Source of the DNA: Endocalyx cinctus
Lineage: Eukaryota > Ascomycota > Sordariomycetes > Amphisphaeriales > Apiosporaceae
Reading direction: 5' to 3'
NCBI GenBank assembly: GCA_001600455.1
Contig: BCKC01000005.1
Location: 2,356,001-2,420,000 of the forward strand
DNA: 64,000 bases
The notes beneath the pieces are model-generated. The model was not told the DNA's origin. It worked only from the letters and a program-made list of their open reading frames with translations, and ran no database searches. Every line of letters starts with the position of its first letter. The first letter of the stretch is position 1. The position numbers and the translations under genes are program-made. Below are positions 1-12,582 of the stretch, piece after piece.

Positions 1-3000
1 AAGTACCGAAGGACGAAGATAAAGAGTACGAACCTGGTAGCAAGCCGAAAAGAGCTGGCCACGGCGGTTGCGGCAACGAACAGCCCCAGGTTCGGCTTAC
101 TGCCCTGAAGCTCACCGCCGTGTTGAACACCAAGGACGAGAACGGTCTGAAGAACAAGGAGACCAAGATCATTACTCCCGAAATGGCACTGAACATTCTC
201 AAGCATATTTCCGACGACGATCTTCACGATATGGGCTTGAACACTGACTATGCCCGTCCCGAATGGATGATCATAACCGTCCTTCCTGTCCCCCCCCCTC
301 CCGTCCGTCCTAGTATATCGATGGACGGTACAGGTCAAGGTTTACGAAATGAAGACGATTTGACATACAAACTCGGTGACGTTATCCGTGCTAACATTAA
401 TGTCCGACAAGCTATCCAGGAAGGTTCACCTGCCCATATTGCAACTGAGTTCGAGCAGCTTCTCCAATACCATGTTGCTACTCTGATGGACAACGATATT
501 GCCGGCCAGCCGCAGGCTCTTCAGAAGAGTGGTCGACCGGTCAAGTCCATTCGTGCCCGTCTAAAGGGAAAAGAAGGTCGACTTCGAGGTAACTTGATGG
601 GAAAGCGTGTCGACTTCTCTGCTCGTACAGTCATCACCGGTGACGCCAACATCTCCCTCGACGAGGTCGGTGTGCCGCGAAGTATTGCTAGGATTCTCAC
701 TTATCCTGAGACTGTCACGCCCTACAATATCTCGCGTCTCCACAAGCTTGTGCAGAATGGACCGAATGAGCATCCCGGTGCCAAGTACGTCGTCCGTTCA
801 GATGGAACCAGAATCGATCTTCGCCACCACAAGCGAGCTGGTTCGATTTCTCTCGAGTACGGCTGGAAGGTCGAGCGACATCTTCAAGATGGTGATTATA
901 TTATCTTCAACCGTCAGCCGTCTCTGCACAAAGAGTCTATGATGGGTCATCGTGTCCGAGTTATGCCTTACTCCACTTTCCGACTCAACCTGTCCGTCAC
1001 CTCTCCGTACAACGCTGATTTCGACGGCGACGAAATGAACCTTCACGTTCCTCAAACTGAGGAAACGCGTGCCGAAATTCGCGAGTTATGTATGGTCCCT
1101 CTAAATATCGTATCTCCGCAGCGAAACGGACCTCTCATGGGTATCGTCCAAGATACGCTAGCTGGTGTCTACAAGATGTGTCGTCGTGACGTCTTTATGA
1201 CCAAAGAGGAGGTCATGAATATCATGCTGTGGGTTCCGGACTGGGATGGAAGAATTCCTCAGCCTGCGATCCTTAAGCCCAGACCTCGTTGGACTGGTAA
1301 GCAGCTTGTCAGCATGATCATTCCCCGAGAGATCAGTCTCTATACCAAACCTGGCAGTGGACCCTGGTGCCCTCTCAAGGATGACGGTCTTCTTGTCCAG
1401 TCTGGTGAACTTCTTTTTGGCTTGTTAACAAAGAAAAATGTTGGCGCTGCTAGTGGTGGTATCATTCATCTTTGTTTCAACGAGCTTGGTTCCGATGGTG
1501 CGATGGCTTTTCTTAACGGGTGCCAGCGTGTCATCAATTACTGGCTCTTGCACAATGGTCACTCTATCGGTATCGGTGACACGATTCCCGATAAAAACAC
1601 TATTGAAAAGATTCAGGTCCACATCGACGAGCAAAAGGCCATTGTCGCCGACTTGACGGCCCAGGCTACCGCGAACGAGCTGGAAGCTCTTCCCGGTATG
1701 AACATTCGTGAGACTTTCGAAAGCAAAGTCTCCAAAGCTTTGAACTCCGCCCGTGATAAGGCAGGTACTACGACGGAGGACAGTTTGAAGGATTTGAACA
1801 ACGCCGTCGTCATGGCTCGGTCTGGTTCCAAGGGTTCTTCCATCAACATCTCCCAGATGACGGCTTTGGTCGGACAGCAGATCGTTGAAGGAAAACGTAT
1901 CCCCTTCGGTTTCAAATACAGGACATTACCCCACTTTACCAAGGATGACTACTCTCCTGAGGCCCGTGGATTTGTCGAGAACTCCTATCTTCGAGGTTTG
2001 ACGCCGTCCGAGTTTTTCTTCCACGCCATGGCTGGTCGTGAAGGTTTGATCGATACTGCAGTCAAGACAGCTGAGACTGGTTATATTCAACGTCGACTTG
2101 TGAAGGCTCTAGAAGATGTTAGCGCTAGGTACGACGGTACTGTCCGTAACTCGCTCGGCGATATCATCCAGTTCATCTACGGAGAAGACGGTCTTGACGG
2201 TCAACATATTGAGAAGCAGGTCATGGACCACTGGGTCCTACGTGACGCGGATTTCGAACAGCGTTATCGTCTGGATGTTATGGAGGAGATGCGTCCCGCG
2301 GCTCTGGACGCCCTCGAGTACGCTCAGGATATTGCGGGTGATCCCCAAGTCCAGGAGCTTCTCGATTTTGAGTACGATGCTCTTGCCAGAGATCGCCAAA
2401 TCCTACGAGGTTTGAAGATGCGGTCGGAGAAACTAGAGGATGCGTTCCAACTCCCTCTCAACATTGGCCGTATCATAGAATCATCCAAGAAGCTTCTTAA
2501 GGTTGACGACAACAAGCGGAGCAACCTTACACCCCAAGATGTCATCCCCGTTGTCAAGGATCTTTTGGAGAAGATGGTGGTGGTTCGTGGCGACGACCCC
2601 GTGTCTAAGGAAGCCGACTATAACTCTTCCCTACTTTACAAGGCCCTTTTACGCTCTAGGCTGGCATTCAAGCGATTAGCTGTTTTCCAGCGCCTGGATA
2701 AGCTTGCCTTCCAGCACGTCATTGGAGAGTTGCAGAACCGATGGTCGCGTTCTATGGTCAACCCTGGTGAGATGGTTGGTGTGCTTGCTGCTCAGTCGAT
2801 TGGTGAACCCGCTACGCAGATGACACTGAATACCTTCCATTTCACGGGTATTTCGTCTAAGAACGTTACCCTGGGTGTTCCTCGTCTAAAGGAAATTCTC
2901 AACGTCGCATCAAACATCAAGACTCCTTCCATGATGGTTTACTTGGACGGTGACAGTGGTACTCAAGAAGACGCGAAGAGACTGCGTAGCATTGTCGAAC

Positions 3001-4912
3001 ACACCAACCTTCGGTCCGTCACGGCTGTAGTTGAGATCTACTATGACCCTGACATCCAATCCACTAATATCCCGGCCGATATGGATACTGTTGAGTCGGC
3101 ATTCCTGCTCGACGATGAGAGTGCAGCCAACATTGATAAGCAATCTCGATGGCTACTCCGATTCGTTCTTGACCGACAAAAGATGCTCGATAAAGGTCTT
3201 ACCACGGATGATGTAGCAACTCGTCTGAAGGAGGATTATCCCAATGACCTGGCCATCATCCAGAGTGACAACAACGCTCTCGAGCAAGTTATTCGAATTC
3301 GTCCCGTTAGTGACGATAAGGACGATGACAAAATGATTGAGGACGATGTAATGCTGAAGCGTTTGGCTGATCACTTGCTTGAGAACTTGACATTACGTGG
3401 AGTAAGAGGCATTGAACGAGCCTTCTTGAACAAAGGTACCAAGATTGCGGTAGATAAAGGCGGTGCTTTAATGCAATCAAAGGATCACCCTCTCTGCGAA
3501 GAATGGTACCTTGATACCACTGGTACCTCTCTACGTCAAGTCCTTGCGGTGCCAGGTGTCGATACCAGGCGCACCTCGACAAATGATCTGTACCAAATCG
3601 TTGAAGTATTCGGAATTGAAGCTGCCCGAGGCGCTCTTCTGAACGAACTGCGAAGAGTTTTGGCATTCGATGGTTCCTATGTCAACGAGCGTCATCTTGC
3701 TCTGCTTGTCGATGTCATGTGCTACCGAGGTAGTATCGCTGCCGTCACTCGTCACGGTATCAACCGTGCAGACACTGGTGCACTCATGAGGTGTTCTTTC
3801 GAGGAAACTGTCGAGATTCTCTTAGAAGCTGCATCTATTGGCGAACTTGATGATTGTAAGGGTATCTCTGAGAACGTCATGTTAGGTCAGCTTGCGCCCA
3901 TGGGTACTGGACATTTCCATGTTTACCTCGACCCGAAGATGCTTGACACAGTTATTTCCGACAACTCGAGGATGGGTCTCATGCCCGGAATGACTGTCAA
4001 GGGAAGTGCAGTCGAAGGTGCTGCTACTCCTTACGATGCCAGCTCACCCATGGCGGATTCCGGCTATGGCATGTCTCTGTCATCGCCATCGATGTCCTTG
4101 GGTAACTTCTCGCCCATTGTTGGAGCTGGCTCCGACTCGCCATCTGGTTTCAACACGGAGTATGGTGGCTTTGGTGGTGCCAGCCCATACGGAGGAGGAG
4201 CACGAAGCCCTGGTGCGACCAGTCCATTTTCAGGCGCTTCACCTACCTCACCTTTTGGTGGTTATGGTGGAAGTTATTCTCCATCATCTCCGGCCGGTGC
4301 TTATTCTCCTACATCACCGATGATGGATGGACGTTTCGACAGCTCGCCTCGATTCAGCCCGACATCGCCATCGTTCTCTCCCAGCTCTCCCCAGTTCCGA
4401 GCTACAAGCCCTGCCAGTCCCAATTACAGCCCGACGTCGCCGAGTTACTCTCCCACTTCACCTACGTCTCCTCAGCATTACTCTCCTACTTCGCCAATGA
4501 TGGGATCTCCTACTTCGCCGAATTACTCGCCGACTAGCCCAAGCTATAGCCCGACGTCACCTGCTCTGGGAGGAGCTACGTCACCTTCGTATTCCCCCGT
4601 TTCACCCAATTATTCTCCTACCTCGCCCGCGGCGTACTCACCCACGAGCCCGACCTACAGGGTCTCAGGAGCACAGGGGTCGCCAACTAGTCCTCAGTAC
4701 TCTCCAACGGTTTGTCTCCGTACTTCTAGATGTCTATAGTGATTTGATGCTAACGTATTCGCAGTCGCCGTCTTGGTCTCCTAAGACACCTGGACCCAGC
4801 GGGAATCAGAGTCCTAAATAGTATGTACCTTGCACCTAAAATCATTGATTCATTGATCTAGTCGCTAATTATTGTATCGAATAGTTCCCCGTCTTCTCCT
4901 AAGAACGATTAA
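1..4912 (+). CDS. RPB1: RNA polymerase II largest subunit Rpb1 (5'-partial)
   Basis: This encodes the catalytic largest subunit of nuclear RNA polymerase II. The reading frame is open from base 3, so the start and the N-terminal clamp lie before the window; the first visible residues include a CGNEQP segment of the clamp zinc region. The active-site loop NADFDGDEMN, which binds the catalytic Mg, lies at 1011-1040. The trigger-loop/bridge region follows (GEMVGVLAAQSIGEPATQ near 2767). From about 4250 the C-terminal domain carries about a dozen YSPxSP heptads mixed with degenerate repeats. Two introns interrupt the CTD: 4710-4764 (donor GTTTGT, branch GCTAAC) and 4821-4884 (branch GCTAAT). Splicing both extends the frame past the stop at 4739 and ends the protein in YSPSSPKND with TAA at 4910-4912. 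Identity is certain; the intron calls rest on phase and CTD continuity. Confidence 0.97.
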
Positions 4913-7900
4913 GTTTACATGTCCTTCTTTGCGCCTTTATTTTCACAGTCTACGTTTGATTTGAATAGCACAACGACGGCGCTGGGGCAATATAATTTGT
5001 TTTCACTTTGCATGGGGAGGTTTCTGGTCATATCCACTATCTTGCCCTAATCCCAATTAATACACCTCACTTATATAAGAGGCCATCAGCATTAAAGAAG
5101 GGAAAGGGGCCCCCTTTTCTCTTTTCTCCTTTGGCGTTTGTGTGTCATGGAAAAGAAAATCCCCTAGAGAAAGTAAAGAACGCGAGACGAAGCAAAAACA
5201 GAAAAAGCAAAAAAAAGGTCCAGTTCATTTTCAAGACAAGTTTTCATCAACACAAAAAAAAAAAAAAAGAAGAGATGTCCCATTAGATAGGTTCGGTTCT
5301 GTACAATAGCCGGAAGTCGCGTCACATAGTCTTAAAGTCTCTACCCGAAGTTTCTTTTCTTTTTTTTTCTTCTTCTTTTTATTCTTTAAAAAAATCTCTT
5401 CTTTTTACTCTCCGAGTTAAATAGTAAGAAGCAGCGGCAGATTGTGTCATTTCCGCATGCCATGGAGGGGGTCTTATCAGAAGGGTGGGTGGTCAGGGGG
5501 AAAGGAAATGAAGGAAGTTGTAGCTAGGCGATGAGAAACTGAGGTAGTCTTTTACGCCTTTCCCCCATCTAGATAATGGATAGGCAATAAAAATAACATT
5601 AAAAAAATACTGTAGTTTATCATGCGTGTGATTTCAAGCATCTGATGACACAAACTGTCTTCATCTTACTATCTTTTTTTAAAAAAAAAGAGAGATGACT
5701 GAAATCTTGTGACTTGTGAAAAAAAAAATAGCATCACTTTCCTTTCCGCCACACCCTTTTTGTTTTTAACCCCTTTTCTTCAATTTACCCCCAAAAAGAT
5801 TTTGCGGTCTTATGTGTCTTATGACTTTGAGTCCTAGCCCCCCCTCTATAAATCCTCTAAGAAGCGTGTTGGTGGCAAAAAGAGCTTTTCTTAACTTTTC
5901 AGAACTCTCTCTACTTGATACGACCATTTTTGATGGTTTTTTTTTATACATCGCTAGACGTAAATAGACAACGTAGATGATGTATGTGTATGGATATAGT
6001 TGTTAGAAAACTCAATGACATTGGTTAAGGAGGTAAGAATAGAATAGAGATGGAAGTACTTAGTATGTAGATAGAATAAATGAGATAAATGAAAATGACT
6101 CCCAACACAAAATATGCCTACTGCGTTGAATGACGTGTATCTAGTACGTAAGCCGAGTTGTAAAAATTGTCAATTGAAAGGCCGTTTTATTGTTCTTTTT
6201 TTCTTGTTTCGTTTGCTTCGCTTCATTTCATTGGATTTTTTTCCGTTCTATTCAAACAAACATGCTGACGTATACGTAACTCGAGCGTCGGGATTTGATT
6301 TTGTCATACTATCTATCAAACTTCATTTTATTTCCCTTCTCTTGTTCTCTAAGGGATATGTTTACTATATTCTTTCTTATGCAGTTGGTACGGTTATATA
6401 ATTGTATTAATATATTAAGAACTTAACATGTATGGATAGAATACGAAACTCAAATGAGAACAACTATTTGTTGCCTTTCTTTCTCCCCATGTGAAGTGGT
6501 CGCATGAGAACGAGCCTAGTGTAAGAAGGGGAAAAAGGCACGGAACTTAAACGAAGTGGTTTAAATAACGTAGGTACGCAAATTAGCGAGGTAGCATGCG
6601 TGAGAAGTTAGGGGAATGAAAAGAATGTGGTTGGTAGGCCCGTAGAATGGCCAACATGTACATGCATACTCCGTACATATGCATACATATACATATACAT
6701 ACATATGTATGTACGTATGATGGGATATTCTTGGAAAAAAACTCTAAGCAAGGTACCAACCTTGACCAGCTCCATATACGATTGATCTGCATACCAACAC
6801 GTGTGTACCGTATTTATAGATGGAAGAAAATAAGAAGAATAAACCCCCCGAAAGAAGAAAAAAAAAGTTGTTACGTGAAGCGGAAGGGCAGGTCGAGACG
6901 TTGTTGGCTGAAATTTTTTTGTTTTTTTCCTGCATAGTCGGCCCGGTCCCAAACCCGCTACAGTTTCGGCATATGCTCGTTAAGTTGGTTATGTCAGGTC
7001 AAAATTTAAGATACCATCATAGTAACAATGTATGAAGACTTTCCTTTTTTTTCCGTTAGTGATTCCAAATTGTTGAGTGTTCGGGTTTTTGAGTATACTA
7101 ATAGGCAGTGTAAGTAGGTAAGGGTTTGCGTCACACTTTACTTTTTTTTTTCTCGGCAGGGTGCCGATAAACGCACGATCACACGTGGGAAAATCTGCGA
7201 AATGGAGATCAGGGTAAGTTGAACATGATGGCGTAAATATAGTGGTAGGGGGGCTAAGGGGGGGAGGGGACAAAAAAAGAAACCCTCCGGTTGTCTTCAG
7301 CCCTACTAAAGTGCAAATAAAGATAGACCGTTTCGGAACATCGGTACCTTGCTGTACCACCTGCTGATACAATCAATTATAGCATAGCGACCTAGAGGAA
7401 ACATAATTAACCGCTTATAACAACGAAAAAAATATCATAAATATGTATTTCGGGAAACAGAGCCCGTAGGCCGCATGAGTCTGTCTTTCTTGCACCATTT
7501 ATCAAGGTCAGCAAGACCGGTATGTTAGATCGATTCTCACAAATTGTGGTCCAGACTGACCCCCCAAAAAGTATGGCCAACACCGATAAGACTCAGGAAA
7601 ATAGTTCGGTTCGCGATCCCTCCGGATCATGGATGAAGAAGGATCATTTAGACACACTTGGAATCACCATCTATACGAATAGATGATAATAATAACTTTC
7701 AAATAGCGGTCGAAAGAATCGGTCTAGAATAGGATTTCGAAGATTAGATAAGATAACTGGAGTAAGAAGTTGGAAATCGTATTCGGTCATGTATCATACC
7801 GGCATTTTGGGGGCCGGAACTTGATCCTCCTGCGTGTGTGTGGCTTGGCTGCTTGGGTGACAGTTGAGATCCACCATCGTTGACGGTCTAGTCCGCGTGG

Positions 7901-8004
7901 CAAGCTAGAAAGTTCGAAGGTAGTAATTCGTAAGCTCAGCGTCGTATCTAGGGGAGAAATGGGCTAGGTTAGTCTACGCATATCTGGTACGTAGCAAGGC
8001 TATA

Positions 8005-8056
8005 TCATTCATTCATTCATTCATTCATTCATTCATTCATTCATTCATTCATTCAT
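8005..8056. repeat. (TCAT)13 microsatellite
   Basis: Thirteen uninterrupted copies of the tetranucleotide TCAT, 52 bases, in noncoding sequence. Confidence 0.95.
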
Positions 8057-11000
8057 CATAGGATTTGGTGATATTACCACTTCTTTATGTGAACCAAACT
8101 CCCCAGAGAGGCACGGTACTGTCATATATCAAGAAAATAGAGGCATTTCCAGCTTAGAAAGTCGGGCAAATTAACATCGTTTGGGGCGGCCAGCATTGGT
8201 CGTAACGTCGCATTAGTATTTCAAAAGCTAACCAACACATGGCCTCGTGAGTCCTTCCATCGACCAGGCCTAAATTAGAAAAAACTTCGTAATGTCATGA
8301 CGGGCGCTACGTAGGTCTCATGGTTATAATATGCGAAAATCTGGTGTTGAATCGTGTGTCACGCCGGGCTGGAACCTCCACAGCATGTGAGCGGTAAGTG
8401 TAAGCCCTGAAGACTGTCAGCTCTTGTTTGGGGCGGTGATCAACGATGTCTTATACTATGGTCCAAGAACTCAAAGTCAGACCCATCATGCTCTTATGAC
8501 GTAGGTAAAATTCCACGTCACTGCGTCGTTTTTAGCTTACCCTTTATCTATCTATCACGTAGGTGACTAATTCTGTATCGATGGGGTGAAAAATCACTCG
8601 TATAATAGTACCTCGTTACTACTCTTCTCCGATGTTCGGTCCTAAAATTGTAGCAGATTTCGGAAACAAAGTGCAGTAGAGATTGCAGGGTGTTGTTCAT
8701 AGCATGGAGATGCTGACGGTAGCAATATCGGAGCTAATTCTGACCCCCCCCCCCCCCCACGCGTAGACGATCAGTGGTTAATACCCTTCTGGCTTATTTG
8801 AGTTAGTTCTAGATTTTGAGGGGGTAATATTTAATTGAAGAAATGCTCACTGTCGATGTAAGCTGATGCCGCAGCGAGTCTAACGCGTTTATGGCGGCTA
8901 AGAAGACCAAACAACCCTGACTCTCGACCGGTGAATGATGCAAGGGGAGCGACGATTTGGCTAGTGCGAAAAGTATCCTCAGGATTTACGGAGAATGTCG
9001 ATAGGGAAATGTACATTATGATTCCCCAGAAGTGACTGGTACATTTGACTAACTTTGGGATACACACAAGGGTATCATTTCACCCATCAGGTGATCCAGC
9101 GGTACAGTAATTGATAGCAGAGGAAACTGACCAACGCGAAGGGCATAATGACGAAGATACCCTTCCATCTCGCCATGCCTAAAGCATGTATGCATAGGAA
9201 CTATTTTGGGGAGGGTTCTGCGGTCCCGAGCGCACTCAGTGTATCTAGAGCCCGGTTGAAGTCAGCATTTCCTGTTCCAACATAAGATTCGCTTAAGTAG
9301 TAATATCGTATTGTTTTCAGTGTTGGCGCTGTAGACTTCAAGCGGGTATTACGGGTCACAATACCTGGTGTCTTCCTCAGCGCGCTAATGAGGGCGGCAT
9401 CTACTCCGCACGGCAAATTATAGTTGCAGAGATCTCATGACTGCTGGTCTTACCATCAGCTTAATCTCTGATCGAGCCAAGATGCCGAAAGGTCCCGTAA
9501 AGTTGGTAATAGACCGCAAGATTAATGTTAGTAGTAAAAGGTAGCTTCTGATTAGCGATATCAACGTAGAAGGTCCGCGTTTCTCAGTTTCGAGAATTAC
9601 AATACTAACAAGTCATTATAAATATGATTCTGTTCGTTATAGTAGTATTTCTGCCCAATTGGGAATATAAGAAACGTGCATTGCGGGTTCTCTTAATAAT
9701 GCATGGTTAAGGAGAACGACAAATATTTATAACGTGAAGTTGAAATGTGGCTCGTTCTCGGCTGTGAATGGCTTCCGAAAAAGTATGATGGATCGAAAGT
9801 AATCCGTTGGTTATCTTGACGAGCGCAGCGAGTTGATTCATTGGATAGCCAATATGGTATGAGCGATGTCATTGTACTTCATTAAAAGTATTCCAGAAGC
9901 AAGGTTCTGAATCAACGTATAGGGGGTTGATCAGTAATGTAAGGGCTAAGTGATCTATGCAACTTGACGTATGTGGGTCTTTCAGAGAACTGAGGACGGA
10001 TGATATCGGAGAGGTCTCATAAACGATCCTAGTTAGTCTGTCACTACTCGGGGAACGCACCATTACCATAGAGGCATGATATAAAGCAGGGCGTGGTGGT
10101 ATTACAACCAACTTAGTAAATGCTAGATTATAGCCCTTTTTGAGATTGACCGAATTTGAGTATACAAATGAGTTGGCTCCTCGACCGAATTAGGAGTGGG
10201 TTCGTACAATTAGGCAGGTGGCCGTAGACGTTTGTCAAGTTAAATTTCCTGGTTGAGCCAAGATTTCTCGGCCTAAAAGAGACTTCATTTCATTTAGGTT
10301 TAAGAACCAACATAGAAAGTAGAATAGAATTGAGACAAGAAGCACAAGGTTAGCGACATCTGAGGCTGGATTGCGGCTGTGTAACAAATAAGAAGGTGGT
10401 AAGATGCGGTACACGTTTAGACTTGTCTTTAATGTACGTCGTATCACATTCGGGGGTGGATGAATAGTCAAAGAAGTAGAAGCAGACTAGAAAAGTTGAC
10501 TAGGCCGTCTTTATGGGCCAACATTTCTAGCCGCAGTTACGCGTCTCGGGCGATTATAATAAATTCCCATTGGCTCATAACCGCTTACCGAAATGAGGGA
10601 ACTTTAGTAGAAGAAACTATGTGACTAGTCATAATGATGTCGGCTTCGATGATTGGATTATCGAATATTAGTTACTGTCGCGGCTAATGCGTATAGTGCA
10701 GCTCGTCAAATTGAGAGACAACAAGTTGTAGGTGAATGTGATATCTAGGTAATAATTGGCAGGTATCATTCGTATAGTTGCCTACACCTTCACCGGTCTG
10801 ATGTTAACTTGGTTATTATGCTGGAACGTAAGTATCCATAAGAGAAGAGAAAGGAAAAGAAGGATGAACAAGAAAAACATGCAGATTACAATTTGAGGTT
10901 AACCTAGCTGCCTATACTTGAGGGGACAGAGGGGCAGGCAGTCAGGCAGTGATGTTGTTTTTAGTTGCCACTCTATTTAGTGGGGTTCTTTAAATAAATG

Positions 11001-11520
11001 TATTTTGTATTCCGTATTTTCTCGGGTTTTAAGATACAAACCTCCTTAAAGGAATATAACTCCACCGTAACGTCCGGTTGCCTAGTAAATGCATATAACG
11101 TAGATATCGACTTAATACTTACAGCTGAGTATCTCTATATCATCACCCCTCAGTCAACAACATCTTGTTCCAGTAAGAAATTGGATAATAGTATTATACA
11201 ACATCACATGATAGGAGCTATATGCGGGTTCGTTTCATGCACTGTTGATACAATGTCTCAAAAATGAGAAAAAGTGAAAATAAAATGATATCAATGTAAT
11301 GTTGAATGATTTATCATAAATGATTTTGAAAATCTTTTGTTTCTTACTCCATTTTTCTTTTCTTTTTTCGAGATACAAAGATATTCATGTTGGTACATAG
11401 TGGTACTCGTATATATGGATCCACAACTAAACTGTTTTTTTTTTTTTTTTTTTTTGGAAAATGTATTTTCAGAAACGACAAAGTCTATCGAGACAGGTAT
11501 GTCAAAACCTTTGGCCCCTT

Positions 11521-11707
<187 letters not shown>

Positions 11708-12235
11708 GCCTCTCTTTTTTTTTTTATTCTCTCCCTCTATGCTGTGCCATCGGGAGGCTACGTATCAAGCGGAACTGGCCGCATTCACGCCTCGTTCCCG
11801 TCACCGCACGTGTGATGCATCGCACAACCGCAGCGTGGCATTTTTGACAGGTCGAGCAACATTTCGGGTATGTCGTTACCCCCGACGTCATCCCGTTGGC
11901 ACACGCACAAAAAATCAAAAAGCCACGCAAGATACTTCGACTATAAGGAGCAAAACAGAAACAGGAGGTAAAATTTTTTTTTAGAAAAAAACAATCATAA
12001 ATCTAACTTATTTAGGGGTAAAGGATATTCCAAATGAGAAGGAAAAAAAAAAACTGCAAATCCAATCGTACAGACTTTCACCAGACCTGAGTTCGTGTTC
12101 CAAAGAAAGATAGCTGACGGGTTTAAACCCAATATCAAAGCTCACAAGAAAGAAAGGAAAAAAATATGATGAAAATAAAGCGAGTGTGCGTGTGTATGTG
12201 AGAATAACATGCCCAGATCTGAGCATATCAACTCA

Positions 12236-12582
12236 TCAAACGGTCGTAAGAGACGCAAAAACTCCACAAAAGAAGAAAAATAAAGTAGTACACCAAGCGA
12301 TTGCTCGCACCTCGTCTTGATCCAAACAGCGCCAAGAGTAGTCCAACATTGCTCGAAATTCAGAACGGTTACGCTGTAGGTATTCGTTAGCCTTGGTCGT
12401 CGCCGTCGACTTATTTCTTTATACTTACATGGGCACTTAGAGCAAGTTCCAGGAGAGGTCTGAGAAATTTCCCTAACCCCGTTAGGGCACGGCCCGCTCG
12501 TTGCCAATTTGGCGGGGCATTGAACGACTTCCGTTGGCACAGGGTGGCCACAGGAGTGTATTACGATATATTTCCTGCACAT
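12236..12582 (-). CDS. small cysteine-rich fungal protein, probably frameshifted
   Basis: The first frame begins MCRKYIVIHSCGHPVPTEVV and continues with Cys pairs (CPAK, CPNG, CSKCPC), a layout I recall from small conserved proteins of unknown function in filamentous ascomycetes; the regular Cys/His spacing suggests metal binding. After CPCKYK at about 12420 this frame turns into unlikely sequence. The next frame over reads KANEYLQRNRSEF, then RAMLDYSWRCLDQDEVRAIAW, and stops at 12236-12238. The two halves are joined only by a one-base shift near an A-rich stretch (12409-12421). An alternative is an intron with donor GTAAGT at 12428, branch GCTAAC and acceptor CTACAG, but that gives an immediate stop after about 53 residues. 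A third model uses a weak acceptor ending at 12352. A sequencing error, a recent pseudogene or a short product are all possible. Function is unknown. Confidence 0.6.

Noticed and set aside
7600..7625. GGTTCGCGATCCC, resembling a tRNA B box
   Set aside because: No matching A box, acceptor stem or anticodon arm upstream.
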